Below are positions 7,690 through 17,358 of a stretch of DNA of 64,000 nt, piece by piece. The DNA comes from Oscillospiraceae bacterium. Its GTDB lineage: Bacteria > Bacillota > Clostridia > Oscillospirales > Ruminococcaceae. Location: contig JAUNSK010000001.1 of NCBI GenBank assembly GCA_030539275.1, positions 116,932-180,931 of the forward strand. The letters are read 5' to 3'. Position 1 is the first letter of the stretch, and the number at the start of each line of letters is the position of its first letter. The notes beneath the pieces are model-generated. The model saw nothing but the letters and a program-made list of their open reading frames with translations. It had not been told where the DNA came from and did not search any database. Position numbers and translations under genes: made by a program.

Positions 7690-10254
7690 TTATTTTCCTA
7701 TAGTATTAGTAATAACCTCAGCTCTTTTTACAAGGAAGTCAACTACTGAAACATTTTCTCCGCCGTATGAAAACATTGAACCTCCTGTACCGCCGAATCC
7801 GCCAAAGCCACCGAAGCCTCCAAAACCGCCGAAGCCGCCCCACATTCCGCCCTGAGGATTATCACTGACAACAAGACCGGTGGAACTTCTGGTTATATTT
7901 TTTTCGAACTGCTCCGGTGTAAAGAAAAATCTGGGGTCAGCATTGACATGCGGTCGAACTATGGATGCGATATTATTTACTGTTTCATCGGGATTCTGAT
8001 ACTGGTTGAGAATATCTCTTACATAACCGAGATAAGCCTGATAATATTTATCAACTTTAAGAAGCCTGGTTACCATCGGACGTTTTTCAGCTTCAATATT
8101 GTAAAGACCCGTTGTAATGTCTGAAGAAGCTGACGCACCGTAATCCATAAAGTTGCCGAGTGCAAGATTATAGTCCCATCCTACATAATAAAACTTTCCT
8201 TCGTTATACATAAGGTAAAAGTTATGAGCCATCATTCCGTTATAGCTGTCATAGTTGCATAAAACAGCATTTACAGCAAAGCCCTTGAGAAAACTGTCAA
8301 CGTCCATTATCTGCTCGAGCTGCTGATAATTCTGGGGAGTGACACTGTTTACAGCACTGACCAGCTCGCTGATGTGTATAAGATTTTCATCACTTCCGAA
8401 CTTCAGTTCAAAATCAGAAAGTGCCTGGTCAGGTTCCATGGTGCAGGTGTAGGCACTTGCTTTATAAAAGTTTGCATCATCATTTGTGGCATATCTTTCT
8501 GCAAGTGTTTGATCAGGCTGTTCTGCCATAAAGTAAAAGCTGTACAGTGAACCGTTCACATATAAGTCGCTGTAGCTTGTTTTAGGTGCATATCCGCCAA
8601 GCTCTGAAAGACTGTTATAGCATAGTGTATCTCTCATGCAAGACGGATCAGAGTACATATTGTTAAGACATATTTCTGTAAGGCCGTGATAATTCTGATA
8701 TTTATTATATTTGTCCAGCTGAATACGCAGACTGTACTTATCCTTTCCGGCGCTTGTTACAAATGTAAGTGAACTGTTGCCCTTTGTTCGTACTCCGACA
8801 TTTTTAAATGTTTCACCGTCTATCGTAACATCTGCAGCATGATACACTTCATCATTTGCATTGGCGATCAGATCATTCCAGTCATTCTGGGGCATATCGA
8901 TTTTTACATCATGTACAAAACTCTGATCAAACAGGGATTCATATAAAACAGGACTTGTTTCAGTATTGTTTACATCATCATATACTGCCGGGTACCCGCT
9001 GGAGAAGCTGGCTGAATCGCTGTGATTTACCTGTATTCCGCCTGTGTACAGTGAATAATTATCAGTGTCTGAAAGTTCTTCTGATGAGACCAAAGCATAC
9101 CTGAACTTCTTGAGAGTATTCTGGTCAAATACAGCCGTGCCGTCAGACGACATAAGAGTCAGAGGATTGTTTTTAAGCCACTGTGTTGTGAAGTTCAGAA
9201 GCATTGACGGGACAGTTACAGTCTGAATATTTTCACACTGAAGTTCTGTCGCAGTTGCAAGAACATTTCCTCCTGTAATATTCACGCTGCCTACTCCTGT
9301 AAGGCCTCTGTCACCGCACGCGCACACGTTTCCACCGGATATATTAAGTGCTGTTTCAGCCTGGATCGCATCAGCACCTGCTTTTATTGATACTGTACCG
9401 CTCTGGATATTTACCTCACCTTTTGTGGATTTGATTCCGTCAGATTCTGAATCTATAGTTACATTTGCATCTTTGACAGTAACGGATTTTTTTCCTCTTA
9501 CTGCATCAGCTGTATCAGTCTGTGCTGTAAAAGTACATCCGTTGATCTTTATATCATTGTTGCAGTGAACGGCATGCTGGGTTGCAGCATGTATCTCAAG
9601 AGCACCCTCACCCTTGAAGGTTATATCATCCTTGGCGAATACTGCAGCTTCAGTTTCAGTATAGACAGGCCCGTCATATATGTAGCTTGTTGTACCTGCC
9701 TCAAGATTGACCGAGGTATTTTCAGCATTGACAATGTACAGAGGTGCTTCGCTCAAACCTGTGATATTTACTGCGTTGAAAAACAGCTTTACAGTTCCCG
9801 GATCTGCTTCTATATCCGGAACATTTACACATATCTGACCGTCATTCAGTGTTCCGTCAATATAGTAATTACCTGATGCTGTTATAGTAACGATATTTTT
9901 AGCATCGCTCACAACAGCATTTTTGCCGTCAACAGAAATCTGTGTACCGTTGAGATGGATCCTGGTTTCAGACTGTTTGAGAGCCTCTTCGATTATGTTG
10001 TTTTTCATAAGTATGTAGTCGAGGACATCAGTTTTCTGATCACTGTTGAAATCTGCCTGAGTAAGATCATCAAGTGTATTTCCCGGGGCTTCATTCAGAA
10101 GAAATGTTCTCATAAATGCCAGATCAGCAATATTTACGGTATTGTCATTATTCAGGTCACCTGCCACAGCAGCCTGAACAATACTCTGTGCACACACACT
10201 GCATGCTATAATACCTGCACATATCTGAAATATACATCTTTTTCTATTATGCAT
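7690..10254 (-). CDS. Secreted dockerin / carbohydrate-binding / CotH-domain protein
   Basis: An 854-residue exported protein. The signal peptide is about residues 1-30. A type I dockerin follows at about 32-92, with two calcium loops (Gly-Asp-Leu-Asn-Asn-Asp-Asn and Ala-Asp-Phe-Asn-Ser-Asp-Gln) that dock into cohesins of a cellulosome. Residues about 100-370 form a repetitive beta-helix resembling the Cthe_2159 carbohydrate-binding family. A CotH kinase-like domain spans about 445-760, with His-Asn-Phe-Tyr-Leu-Met-Tyr and Gly-Trp-Asp-Tyr-Asn. A Gly-Gly-Phe repeat lies near 810-830. Dockerin-CotH proteins are known from Ruminococcus and Clostridium cellulosomes, but their substrate is not settled. 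It is a single-gene unit with a strong promoter. Confidence 0.9.
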   Translation of the reverse strand: MHNRKRCIFQICAGIIACSVCAQSIVQAAVAGDLNNDNTVNIADLAFMRTFLLNEAPGNTLDDLTQADFNSDQKTDVLDYILMKNNIIEEALKQSETRIHLNGTQISVDGKNAVVSDAKNIVTITASGNYYIDGTLNDGQICVNVPDIEADPGTVKLFFNAVNITGLSEAPLYIVNAENTSVNLEAGTTSYIYDGPVYTETEAAVFAKDDITFKGEGALEIHAATQHAVHCNNDIKINGCTFTAQTDTADAVRGKKSVTVKDANVTIDSESDGIKSTKGEVNIQSGTVSIKAGADAIQAETALNISGGNVCACGDRGLTGVGSVNITGGNVLATATELQCENIQTVTVPSMLLNFTTQWLKNNPLTLMSSDGTAVFDQNTLKKFRYALVSSEELSDTDNYSLYTGGIQVNHSDSASFSSGYPAVYDDVNNTETSPVLYESLFDQSFVHDVKIDMPQNDWNDLIANANDEVYHAADVTIDGETFKNVGVRTKGNSSLTFVTSAGKDKYSLRIQLDKYNKYQNYHGLTEICLNNMYSDPSCMRDTLCYNSLSELGGYAPKTSYSDLYVNGSLYSFYFMAEQPDQTLAERYATNDDANFYKASAYTCTMEPDQALSDFELKFGSDENLIHISELVSAVNSVTPQNYQQLEQIMDVDSFLKGFAVNAVLCNYDSYNGMMAHNFYLMYNEGKFYYVGWDYNLALGNFMDYGASASSDITTGLYNIEAEKRPMVTRLLKVDKYYQAYLGYVRDILNQYQNPDETVNNIASIVRPHVNADPRFFFTPEQFEKNITRSSTGLVVSDNPQGGMWGGFGGFGGFGGFGGFGGTGGSMFSYGGENVSVVDFLVKRAEVITNTIGK

Positions 10255-10306
10255 TTAAACACACCCTTTATGTTGAATGATTTTATGTAAATTTTATTCT
10301 ATTTAA

Positions 10307-10334
10307 ATTATACCTTTAATTTGTCATCAGTCAA
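10307..10334 (-). promoter_or_regulatory. Promoter for the CotH-dockerin gene
   Basis: Minus strand: TTGACT, a 16-nt spacer, then TATAAT, about 53 bases before the start codon. AAAGGGTG is the ribosome site. Confidence 0.75.
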
Positions 10335-10488
10335 TAAAAAATCTCAAATTTGTTCTGTTTTATCTATGGTTATTTATCCATATCACTTATACATTTTTTA
10401 ACATGCAGTAATTTATCATGTTAATTTGCTGCGATTTATCTCATCCGGTTTCGGCATTACCATGGACAAAAAATGCATTTTACACCGA

Positions 10489-10551
10489 AATAATCCCCCT
10501 GGTGCAGACAAACGAAAACGGAATTTTCGGGTTTACACTAAGGGGATTATT
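10489..10551. repeat. Long imperfect inverted repeat between the NRPS gene and the CotH gene
   Basis: Outer arms AATAATCCCC (10489-10498) and GGGGATTATT (10542-10551) are perfect. Inside, GTG/CAC and CGAAAA/TTTTCG also pair. No T run follows on either strand. It lies 42 bases past the NRPS stop and may end or stabilise the biosynthetic transcript, or bind a protein. The rest of 10255-10593 holds only the CotH promoter. Confidence 0.55.
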
Positions 10552-10593
10552 ATATGCGTGAAAAATCAAACTAAAGAATACACGCAAATACAC

Positions 10594-13500
10594 TTATACA
10601 TTTAGTTTATCTGAACCTTTTAATGATTTAATATGCAACTGCATATTTCTGATCCCTGAGTAGATAAATATATCAGTAAGCTTCAGTGAAATTCCGGTTT
10701 TTTTGTTAAGGGCATAAAGAAGTTTTATAGCTTTCAGTGAATCTCCGCCGCATTTAAAGAAATTATCATCAGGACTTATATCATCTCTGCCCAGAATCTC
10801 ACGATATACATTCAGTACGTCAGAGATCTCAGTAGGATCAGTCCCGCATTCTGAGTTTTCTTCCGGGTTATCCTGTATCTCAGGCAGTTTGCTTCTGTCG
10901 ATCTTTCCGTTGTTTGAAAGAGTGAATCCGCTTACCTCCATGTATCTTGCCGGGACCATGTATTCAGGAAGCACTTTCTCAAGGTATGATTGAAGCTCTT
11001 TTTTATTTATCGGTGAATTAGTCCTGTAGTAAAGGGTCAGCATCTTTTTATGGCTGTCGCAGACTGCAACTGCTGCATCTATCCTTTTGTCATGTACTGC
11101 TGCCGATTCGATCTCAGTAAGTTCAATACGTTTACCGTTGAGTTTAACCTGGAAATCATCTCTTCCAAGAATATCGATCTCTCCGTTTTTTAAATATTTT
11201 CCGATATCACCGGTATTGTACATAGTTTTCTGAGTGTATGGATCGAGGATAAAGCTTTCATTGTTTTTATCCCCGTAATTCAGATAACCGGAACTGAGGC
11301 TGACTCCTTCAACGTATATATTTCCTGCAACATCATAAGGACATATCTGCAGATTGCTGTCCAGTATCATATATGTAACGTTATCTATAGCTTTTCCCAG
11401 TGGTATCCTTACACGTGTAAGATCAGCATCCTCAACCTTATGATATACTGACCAGATAGTTGTTTCTGTTGGTCCTCCAACATTATAGACAGCTGCAGAA
11501 GGGGCAAAGTGTTTTATCCTTACTGGCATATTCGGACTGAGTACATCTCCGCCCAGTATAACTGCACGCAATGAAGAGATGTTACTGTCACCGCTGAATT
11601 CAAGCATTTCAAGCTGCATTTCCATTATCGCCGGTACAGAGTTCCAGATTGTTACATGATAACGATTTATGATATCTGCCCAGTGTGCCGGGTCCTTTAT
11701 TCTGTCCTTATCAGGCAGTACAACTGAACATCCCTTGCATAACATACCGAAAATATCGTATATCGACATGTCATGGCACAGATTTGTTAGCGATAGTATT
11801 TTGTCATCAGGTGTAAGCTCCAGCATACCGGAGGTGAACTCAATGCAGTTGTGCAGTCCTCTTTGCCGGAGCATGACTCCTTTTGGATTTCCGGTTGATC
11901 CGGAGGTATAAATGATACAATAAAGATCATCACAGCTTATCTGAGGATACTCAATGCTTCCGGTGTATGAAGAGAGGTCAGCTTTATCAACATTGATTAC
12001 AGTACATTTATCAGGGATCCCGGTCCCATATTTGTTAAGCTCACGTGTATCTGATATAATAATTCTCGCTTCGGTATCCTTAATGCAGTGCATTATCCTG
12101 GCATCTGAGTTAATAGTATCGATCGGGACATATATTCCGCCGAGCATAACAACAGCCAGTACGCTTACGATCTGTTCATAGCGTTTATCCATTAATATGA
12201 CTGTTCTGTCGCCCTTGTTCAGGTGATTATCAGAAAGAAGCACCGAGCAGGCTCTGACGGAATCAAAAAGCTGACCGTAGGTATATTCCTGACCGTCTGC
12301 ATATATTGCGATACGTTGGGAAAACTTTTGAGCAGCAGAAAGGAGAAGCTGCGAAACAGGTTTACAGATCCTTGGAACATCATTACCTTTTGCCGATGAT
12401 AATGAAACAGGGACAGGAGATATTATATCAAGCTCTTTAGCGTCCCAGCCGGATGAGTCTGTGCAGAGCAGTTTCAGTCCGGTATAGAATGTGTCCATCA
12501 TTGCAGTAATGGTATTATCTTCAAAAAGTTCTTCGACATAGTCCCAGCTGAAGGTGATTCCGTCGCCGCATTTTATCACTATGGCATCAAGCCATATCTG
12601 GCTGGTATGTGTCTGGAAGTATTTTTTTCTTATGAATCTTGTCTTTTTATCCGGAATGTCAAGAAGGCTTGTGAAAACTACAGGAGCGGCGTTTCCCGCA
12701 TCTCCTCTTAACTTTGACAGTTCTCTGATGACTTCCATACCACTGAAAGCCCGGTTTTGTGAAAGAACAGCCAGGCGTTCCTGATTTCTGAGAACAGCAT
12801 CACGAAGAGATTCATCACGTCGGTCGTGAATATCAAAAAGAAGAAAATCAGTGCACAGACCGAAGAGATCCGTAAAATCAACGTTGTCAAAAAATCTGTT
12901 TGCTACAGGAAGATTGATAATAAGATCTTTTTTACGGCTCCAGCGGGCGATAACCTTACCGAAAACTGTCATCATTACATTTGAAGTTGAAACACCCTGT
13001 GCAGCACAGCACTTTTCAAACTCTGCCCATTCTTCCATTGTCATGCTGCGTGTTATATGTTTTACAGTTGGCTTTGTAACTGTTGTAGGATCAGCGATAA
13101 GAGGAAGCTCAGGTATTTCGGGAAGGTGCCTGATATTTTCCTTCCAGAAACGTTCGCTCTGAACATGATCCTGAGTTTTCAGCCTTTCCTCTGAGTTGGT
13201 ATAAAGCACGTAATCACGAAATAGATGTTCCTGCTCCTGAAGCAGTGCATTTTCATCACCATACAGCAGATCAAAGTCAGCAAAAAGTATTTCCTGACTC
13301 CATCCATCGGCAACAAAACCATCGAGATAAAGCTGTAATGTTGCGTGGTCGTCAGTATCACGGAAAATTCGAAGTTTTATCAGTGAACTGCTGCTGTAGT
13401 CGCAGCTCTGTGATACCATTTCTTTTCTTGATGTCAGAAGCCTGGCATAAAACTCATCCCTGCTGCTTTTTCTTTCATCAAAGTATGGGATATCTTCTTT

Positions 13501-15537
13501 TTTTATCTCATAGAAGGGGAGAATACATTGTGTAGCGTCATCTGATACTCTGAGTCGGAGTGCATCATGATGCCTGAAAAGCCGGTTTATTACACGTATG
13601 ATTTTATCGTGATCAAAACTGAAGCAATCAAGTTCAATGTAAAGGTGAGTAGGTACGCTTCCAAGACTTATTCCTTTGCATCTTCCTACATAGTAGGCTT
13701 GCTGCATAACATTGAGTCCGAAGCTGTCAAAACGATGTTGCGGATCGTCACGGAATCCGGACAGTGATTTGTTGTAAGCTGAACCTTCAAGCAAAGCAGA
13801 AAACTCTTTAAAGCTGTCACAGTTGAGAAAATCACCGAAGCTTACGGTGATGCCAGTCAGCTCTTTTACTTTTTTCAGCATTATCATGCTGAGTATAGAG
13901 TGTCCGCCAAGACTGTTAAATGAGACGCTTTCATCAAAATTATCCGGAATATCAAGCAGCCGGGCCCAGATTTTTTTCACCATGCCGCCTAAGCTGCTGT
14001 CAGCCGTATTACAGGAAGCAGCAGAGTTTTTTTCAAGAATACTTAACAGGGCATCCCTGTCTGTCTTTCCGTTGTTGTTGAGCGGAATGCTGTCCAGATG
14101 TACCCATCGTGCAGGTATCATATAGTCTGCCAGATCACGGCTGAGTATGTTTCTGATATCGTCAGCCGGTATATCACTGTTATCAGAAGTACAGTAAAAA
14201 CACACGATATATTTATTTTCTGCTTTGTCATTATAAATAACTGCGCAGTCTGTGATCCTGTCAAGTTCAAGAACATAGTGCTTTATTTCATCAAGTTCTA
14301 TTCTGTAGCCACGGTGTTTTATCTGAAAGTCAATGCGTCCGGAGCAGAACAGTTCACCTTTATCGTTGTATCTTCCGATATCTCCGGTCCTGAACATTAA
14401 ACGCGAATTATCGTTTACGTGAGGAACAAAGCGTTTTGCAGTTTCAGTTTCATTATTAAGATATCCGTTGGCAAGGCAGGCTCCGCTTATACATATCTCA
14501 CCTTCTTCACCGGTATCAGCAATACCTGAGTCATCCTTTACGATAATGATCTCTGTATTGTCTATGGGAATGCCTATGGGTATATCGAGTGCCTGGCCAG
14601 TGATTTTTGTATATGTAACGAGTACGGTTGCTTCAGTAGGGCCGTAGCAGTTATAGACTTCATAGCCTCTGGGAATGAACTTTACCATTTTTTCTCCGAT
14701 GACAAATACCTTTTTAAGCGTATCGTTTTCAAGGTCAGCAAACAGGTGATATAATGCCGTGGTCATCTGCTGCATTGTGATCCTGTTTCTGATGAGAAAT
14801 CTGTTAATGGAAGACACATCAGTTTTTTCTTCATCTTCAATAAAATAGATAGCTGCACCTGCCATCATGAAGGGGAACATGTCAAAAACAGATGCATCAA
14901 AGGAAAAATTCGAAAGAGCACATGTACTGTCATTACAGGAAATGTGAGCGTATCTTTTCTGTACGCTGTCGCAGAGATTTATCAGCGCATTATCGCCGAT
15001 AACAACTCCCTTTGGTTTGCCTGTTGATCCGCTGGTGTGGATTATATATGAAATGCTGCCTGCGCTTCGGGTAATATCAGGATAAGTGGTATCCATTTTC
15101 ATAAGCTCTCCGGCAGTTTTTACTATTACATTTTCTGGCGGACAGCCGCATTTTTCCGCGATCTCTGACGCATAACGGAAATTTATATCAGAGGTAAGAA
15201 TATAGCTGCATGACACATTATCAGCTATCTGACAGTTTCTTTGTACAGGTGCCTTTATATCAAATGGAACATAGGTCATTCCGGCTTTTATAGTACCTGC
15301 AACAAAGAGAAGCCTTTCAACACAGCTGCCGATGATTATACAGACGTTGCCGCATGAGATCTTCTCATTATCAGCTATAAGCATATTTGCGGCTGCATTT
15401 GAGCAAAGGTCAAGCTGCTTATATGTAAGTGTTTTTCTGCTGTCAACCGCAGCAATATTTCCGGGATGTTCCTCAGCTGCTTTATGCAGCAAATAATTAA
15501 GACCGCTTCCGGTTGTTTCAGTATTATCTGATACCAT
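10594..15537 (-). CDS. Non-ribosomal peptide synthetase, A-PCP-Cy-A-PCP
   Basis: A 1647-residue two-module enzyme. A1 is at about 15-500 (P-loop HTSGSTGKPKG at 167-177, Lys491) and PCP1 has Ser547. A heterocyclisation domain spans about 605-1025, with QQAYYVGR at 612-619, DGFVADGWS at 739-747 (the Cy signature DxxxxDxxS, not HHxxxDG), VVFTS near 953 and IWLDAIV near 981. A2 is at about 1065-1555 and PCP2 has Ser1600. My manual reading of the A2 pocket is D-M-Y-N-I-G-V-I, close to the cysteine code D-L-Y-N-L-S-L-I. With the Cy domain this predicts a thiazoline. The A1 pocket (about D-A-F-Q-F-I-C-V) is unassigned. There is no condensation domain before A1 and no terminal thioesterase, so both functions must act in trans. 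It is the last gene of the operon. Confidence 0.95.
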   Translation of the reverse strand: MVSDNTETTGSGLNYLLHKAAEEHPGNIAAVDSRKTLTYKQLDLCSNAAANMLIADNEKISCGNVCIIIGSCVERLLFVAGTIKAGMTYVPFDIKAPVQRNCQIADNVSCSYILTSDINFRYASEIAEKCGCPPENVIVKTAGELMKMDTTYPDITRSAGSISYIIHTSGSTGKPKGVVIGDNALINLCDSVQKRYAHISCNDSTCALSNFSFDASVFDMFPFMMAGAAIYFIEDEEKTDVSSINRFLIRNRITMQQMTTALYHLFADLENDTLKKVFVIGEKMVKFIPRGYEVYNCYGPTEATVLVTYTKITGQALDIPIGIPIDNTEIIIVKDDSGIADTGEEGEICISGACLANGYLNNETETAKRFVPHVNDNSRLMFRTGDIGRYNDKGELFCSGRIDFQIKHRGYRIELDEIKHYVLELDRITDCAVIYNDKAENKYIVCFYCTSDNSDIPADDIRNILSRDLADYMIPARWVHLDSIPLNNNGKTDRDALLSILEKNSAASCNTADSSLGGMVKKIWARLLDIPDNFDESVSFNSLGGHSILSMIMLKKVKELTGITVSFGDFLNCDSFKEFSALLEGSAYNKSLSGFRDDPQHRFDSFGLNVMQQAYYVGRCKGISLGSVPTHLYIELDCFSFDHDKIIRVINRLFRHHDALRLRVSDDATQCILPFYEIKKEDIPYFDERKSSRDEFYARLLTSRKEMVSQSCDYSSSSLIKLRIFRDTDDHATLQLYLDGFVADGWSQEILFADFDLLYGDENALLQEQEHLFRDYVLYTNSEERLKTQDHVQSERFWKENIRHLPEIPELPLIADPTTVTKPTVKHITRSMTMEEWAEFEKCCAAQGVSTSNVMMTVFGKVIARWSRKKDLIINLPVANRFFDNVDFTDLFGLCTDFLLFDIHDRRDESLRDAVLRNQERLAVLSQNRAFSGMEVIRELSKLRGDAGNAAPVVFTSLLDIPDKKTRFIRKKYFQTHTSQIWLDAIVIKCGDGITFSWDYVEELFEDNTITAMMDTFYTGLKLLCTDSSGWDAKELDIISPVPVSLSSAKGNDVPRICKPVSQLLLSAAQKFSQRIAIYADGQEYTYGQLFDSVRACSVLLSDNHLNKGDRTVILMDKRYEQIVSVLAVVMLGGIYVPIDTINSDARIMHCIKDTEARIIISDTRELNKYGTGIPDKCTVINVDKADLSSYTGSIEYPQISCDDLYCIIYTSGSTGNPKGVMLRQRGLHNCIEFTSGMLELTPDDKILSLTNLCHDMSIYDIFGMLCKGCSVVLPDKDRIKDPAHWADIINRYHVTIWNSVPAIMEMQLEMLEFSGDSNISSLRAVILGGDVLSPNMPVRIKHFAPSAAVYNVGGPTETTIWSVYHKVEDADLTRVRIPLGKAIDNVTYMILDSNLQICPYDVAGNIYVEGVSLSSGYLNYGDKNNESFILDPYTQKTMYNTGDIGKYLKNGEIDILGRDDFQVKLNGKRIELTEIESAAVHDKRIDAAVAVCDSHKKMLTLYYRTNSPINKKELQSYLEKVLPEYMVPARYMEVSGFTLSNNGKIDRSKLPEIQDNPEENSECGTDPTEISDVLNVYREILGRDDISPDDNFFKCGGDSLKAIKLLYALNKKTGISLKLTDIFIYSGIRNMQLHIKSLKGSDKLNV

Positions 15538-16315
15538 GCAAATCTCTCCTCTTTGTGCGATTCACGCAGATCATTTCTCTGATATCTCTGCAAACAATTT
15601 CAAGCTGTTTATTCAGATAAAAATGGTCTCCGTTATATTTTAAATATACTACATTTTCGTCCTCAACGTAATTTTTCCAGGATCTCATGTTTTCTATGGT
15701 TTCCATAGGATCGCTGTCTCCGCAAAGACAGACAGCCGGACAGCGCAGCTTCTTTGAGTCATATTTATAGCTTTCGATAATACCGAAATCCGCACGCAGT
15801 ATTTTCATGAAGATATTCCGGAATTCCGGATATCTGATCAGCTCACTGCTTTCATCGATCCCGCCGAATTGCGAAACACGTCTGAAAAATTCATTGTCAT
15901 CTAATTCCTCAGATGGAGTAACTCCGGACCAGTCCTCTATGCTGGTTGAAGATATAAAGCATATATCGGGAGATACACCATGTCTTAAAAAACTTTTTGC
16001 AGTCTCATATGCAATAATGCCGCCCATGCTGTGTCCGAATACAGAAAAATTTCCGTTTCTGACATAAGGAAGAAGAGCGTCAGCGATCTCATCGGCAGCC
16101 TGAAAGCAGTCATGAATAAGTTCTTCTCCCAGTCTTTTTTCACGTCCCGGAAGTGCAACAGGAAGTATATCCACGCCGCTGCCAATAGCTTTCTGCCAGT
16201 TGATATAAAAGCTTGCACCTGCTCCGGCACATGGAATGCAGATGAGCTTATAGCTGTCTTCTGAAATAGTTTTAACATAATCCGTATAAGGAGTTGAAAT
16301 ATTCATAATTCTCAC
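15524..16315 (-). CDS. Type II thioesterase (Ser nucleophile)
   Basis: A 263-residue alpha/beta hydrolase of the GrsT/RifR group. The early motif CIPCAGAGA (about 26-34) and PGREKRL (about 56-62) are typical. The nucleophile is Ser96 in GHSMGG, and His lies in Gly-Asp-His-Phe near 231. Type II thioesterases remove stalled or wrong acyl groups from carrier domains, and some release the final product. The gene overlaps the methyltransferase gene by 4 bases and the NRPS gene by 14 bases, so translation is coupled. With no thioesterase domain in the NRPS, it could also be the releasing enzyme. It is one of three such genes in the operon. Confidence 0.92.
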   Translation of the reverse strand: MRIMNISTPYTDYVKTISEDSYKLICIPCAGAGASFYINWQKAIGSGVDILPVALPGREKRLGEELIHDCFQAADEIADALLPYVRNGNFSVFGHSMGGIIAYETAKSFLRHGVSPDICFISSTSIEDWSGVTPSEELDDNEFFRRVSQFGGIDESSELIRYPEFRNIFMKILRADFGIIESYKYDSKKLRCPAVCLCGDSDPMETIENMRSWKNYVEDENVVYLKYNGDHFYLNKQLEIVCRDIREMICVNRTKRRDLHGIR

Positions 16316-17358
16316 TCCCCGGATCCTGATATCATAATGTCAAAGCTGTCAATGCCCCCGTTGATATCCGGTACAGCATATGCTGTAAAGCCCAGTTTTT
16401 CTAAAAGACAGCAAACATCATCAATATATAACGTTACAGACGCATCGCAGGAAATACCGGTTTTAGCATATGCTATATCAATTATTAGTTTGTTTCTCAT
16501 GCCGCAGAGCCTCAGCCTGTTTCTGCCGTCAGCAGCAACAGCATCAGATATTTCTTGAAGGGACATATTTGTGCAGTCAATGCGTGGATATTCAAGGTCC
16601 GGAGCTTCGTCCAGATAAAGAATACAGTCATATCTGAAGAGATTCATCTCTGTCGGCATTTTTCCACGTTTTAATATCGGCTGCGCTTTTTTTACTCTTG
16701 GTATGCTGTATGCCAAAGAAGATATGTAATCAAGACTTATATAGAATTCGAAGTCGTGCTTATACTTCTGTTCAAGCTGAGTGCTGATATTTTCACTGCT
16801 GCCATTGAACATCAGACAGGTTTTATAGAAAAGCTCTCTCAGCCAGTCAGATTTCATATCCCCTAGAAAAATAGTACCGTTTTGTCTTACCTTCTGCGTC
16901 ATCTGTTCAACGCATTGAGTAAATTCCTCAGCCGGACCCATATATTGTGTTGCAGAATTAATAAAGGCAAGGTCATAGTCATTATCCGGCAGGTTACTGA
17001 TCTGTGCTGCATTCATGACCCATAGATCGGTTCTGGAAGCTTCCTGCGGAGAAAGATGGGCTTTGATATACTTTATACCTTCCTGTGCAATATCTACTCC
17101 TGTATATTTTTTTGCATCTTTGACAAGTCCGAAAAGCATCATACCGGTTCCGCAGGCTATTTCCAGTATTTTTTCCGGACAGGTCGATCTTATTATCGAC
17201 AGAGTATTGTCTCTCCATTCGGTCATTTCCTCAGCAGTATAGGGAGCACCTGTAAATGAACTGTTCCATCCAATTGAATTCAGCCGGTAATTTCCGGTAT
17301 TATAATCTGACATACTGTAATACTGATTATATATTTCACCGATTATTTCTGAATACAT
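16312..17358 (-). CDS. SAM-dependent methyltransferase
   Basis: A 348-residue class I methyltransferase with motif I LEIACGTG at 65-72, an acidic Val-Asp-Ile after strand 2, and Asn-Ser-Ala-Thr-Gln-Tyr in the motif near 135. This pattern resembles the methyltransferase domains embedded in NRPS and PKS enzymes, here as a free-standing protein. The C-terminal part from about 240 is an extra domain with predicted strands that I do not recognise. Whether it methylates carbon, nitrogen or oxygen cannot be read from sequence. It overlaps the genes on both sides. Confidence 0.88.
   Translation of the reverse strand: MYSEIIGEIYNQYYSMSDYNTGNYRLNSIGWNSSFTGAPYTAEEMTEWRDNTLSIIRSTCPEKILEIACGTGMMLFGLVKDAKKYTGVDIAQEGIKYIKAHLSPQEASRTDLWVMNAAQISNLPDNDYDLAFINSATQYMGPAEEFTQCVEQMTQKVRQNGTIFLGDMKSDWLRELFYKTCLMFNGSSENISTQLEQKYKHDFEFYISLDYISSLAYSIPRVKKAQPILKRGKMPTEMNLFRYDCILYLDEAPDLEYPRIDCTNMSLQEISDAVAADGRNRLRLCGMRNKLIIDIAYAKTGISCDASVTLYIDDVCCLLEKLGFTAYAVPDINGGIDSFDIMISGSGE

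Noticed and set aside
7795..7850. Short regular repeats that could be read as a CRISPR-like array
   Set aside because: They are in-frame codons for the Gly-Gly-Phe repeat of the CotH protein; there are no spacers.
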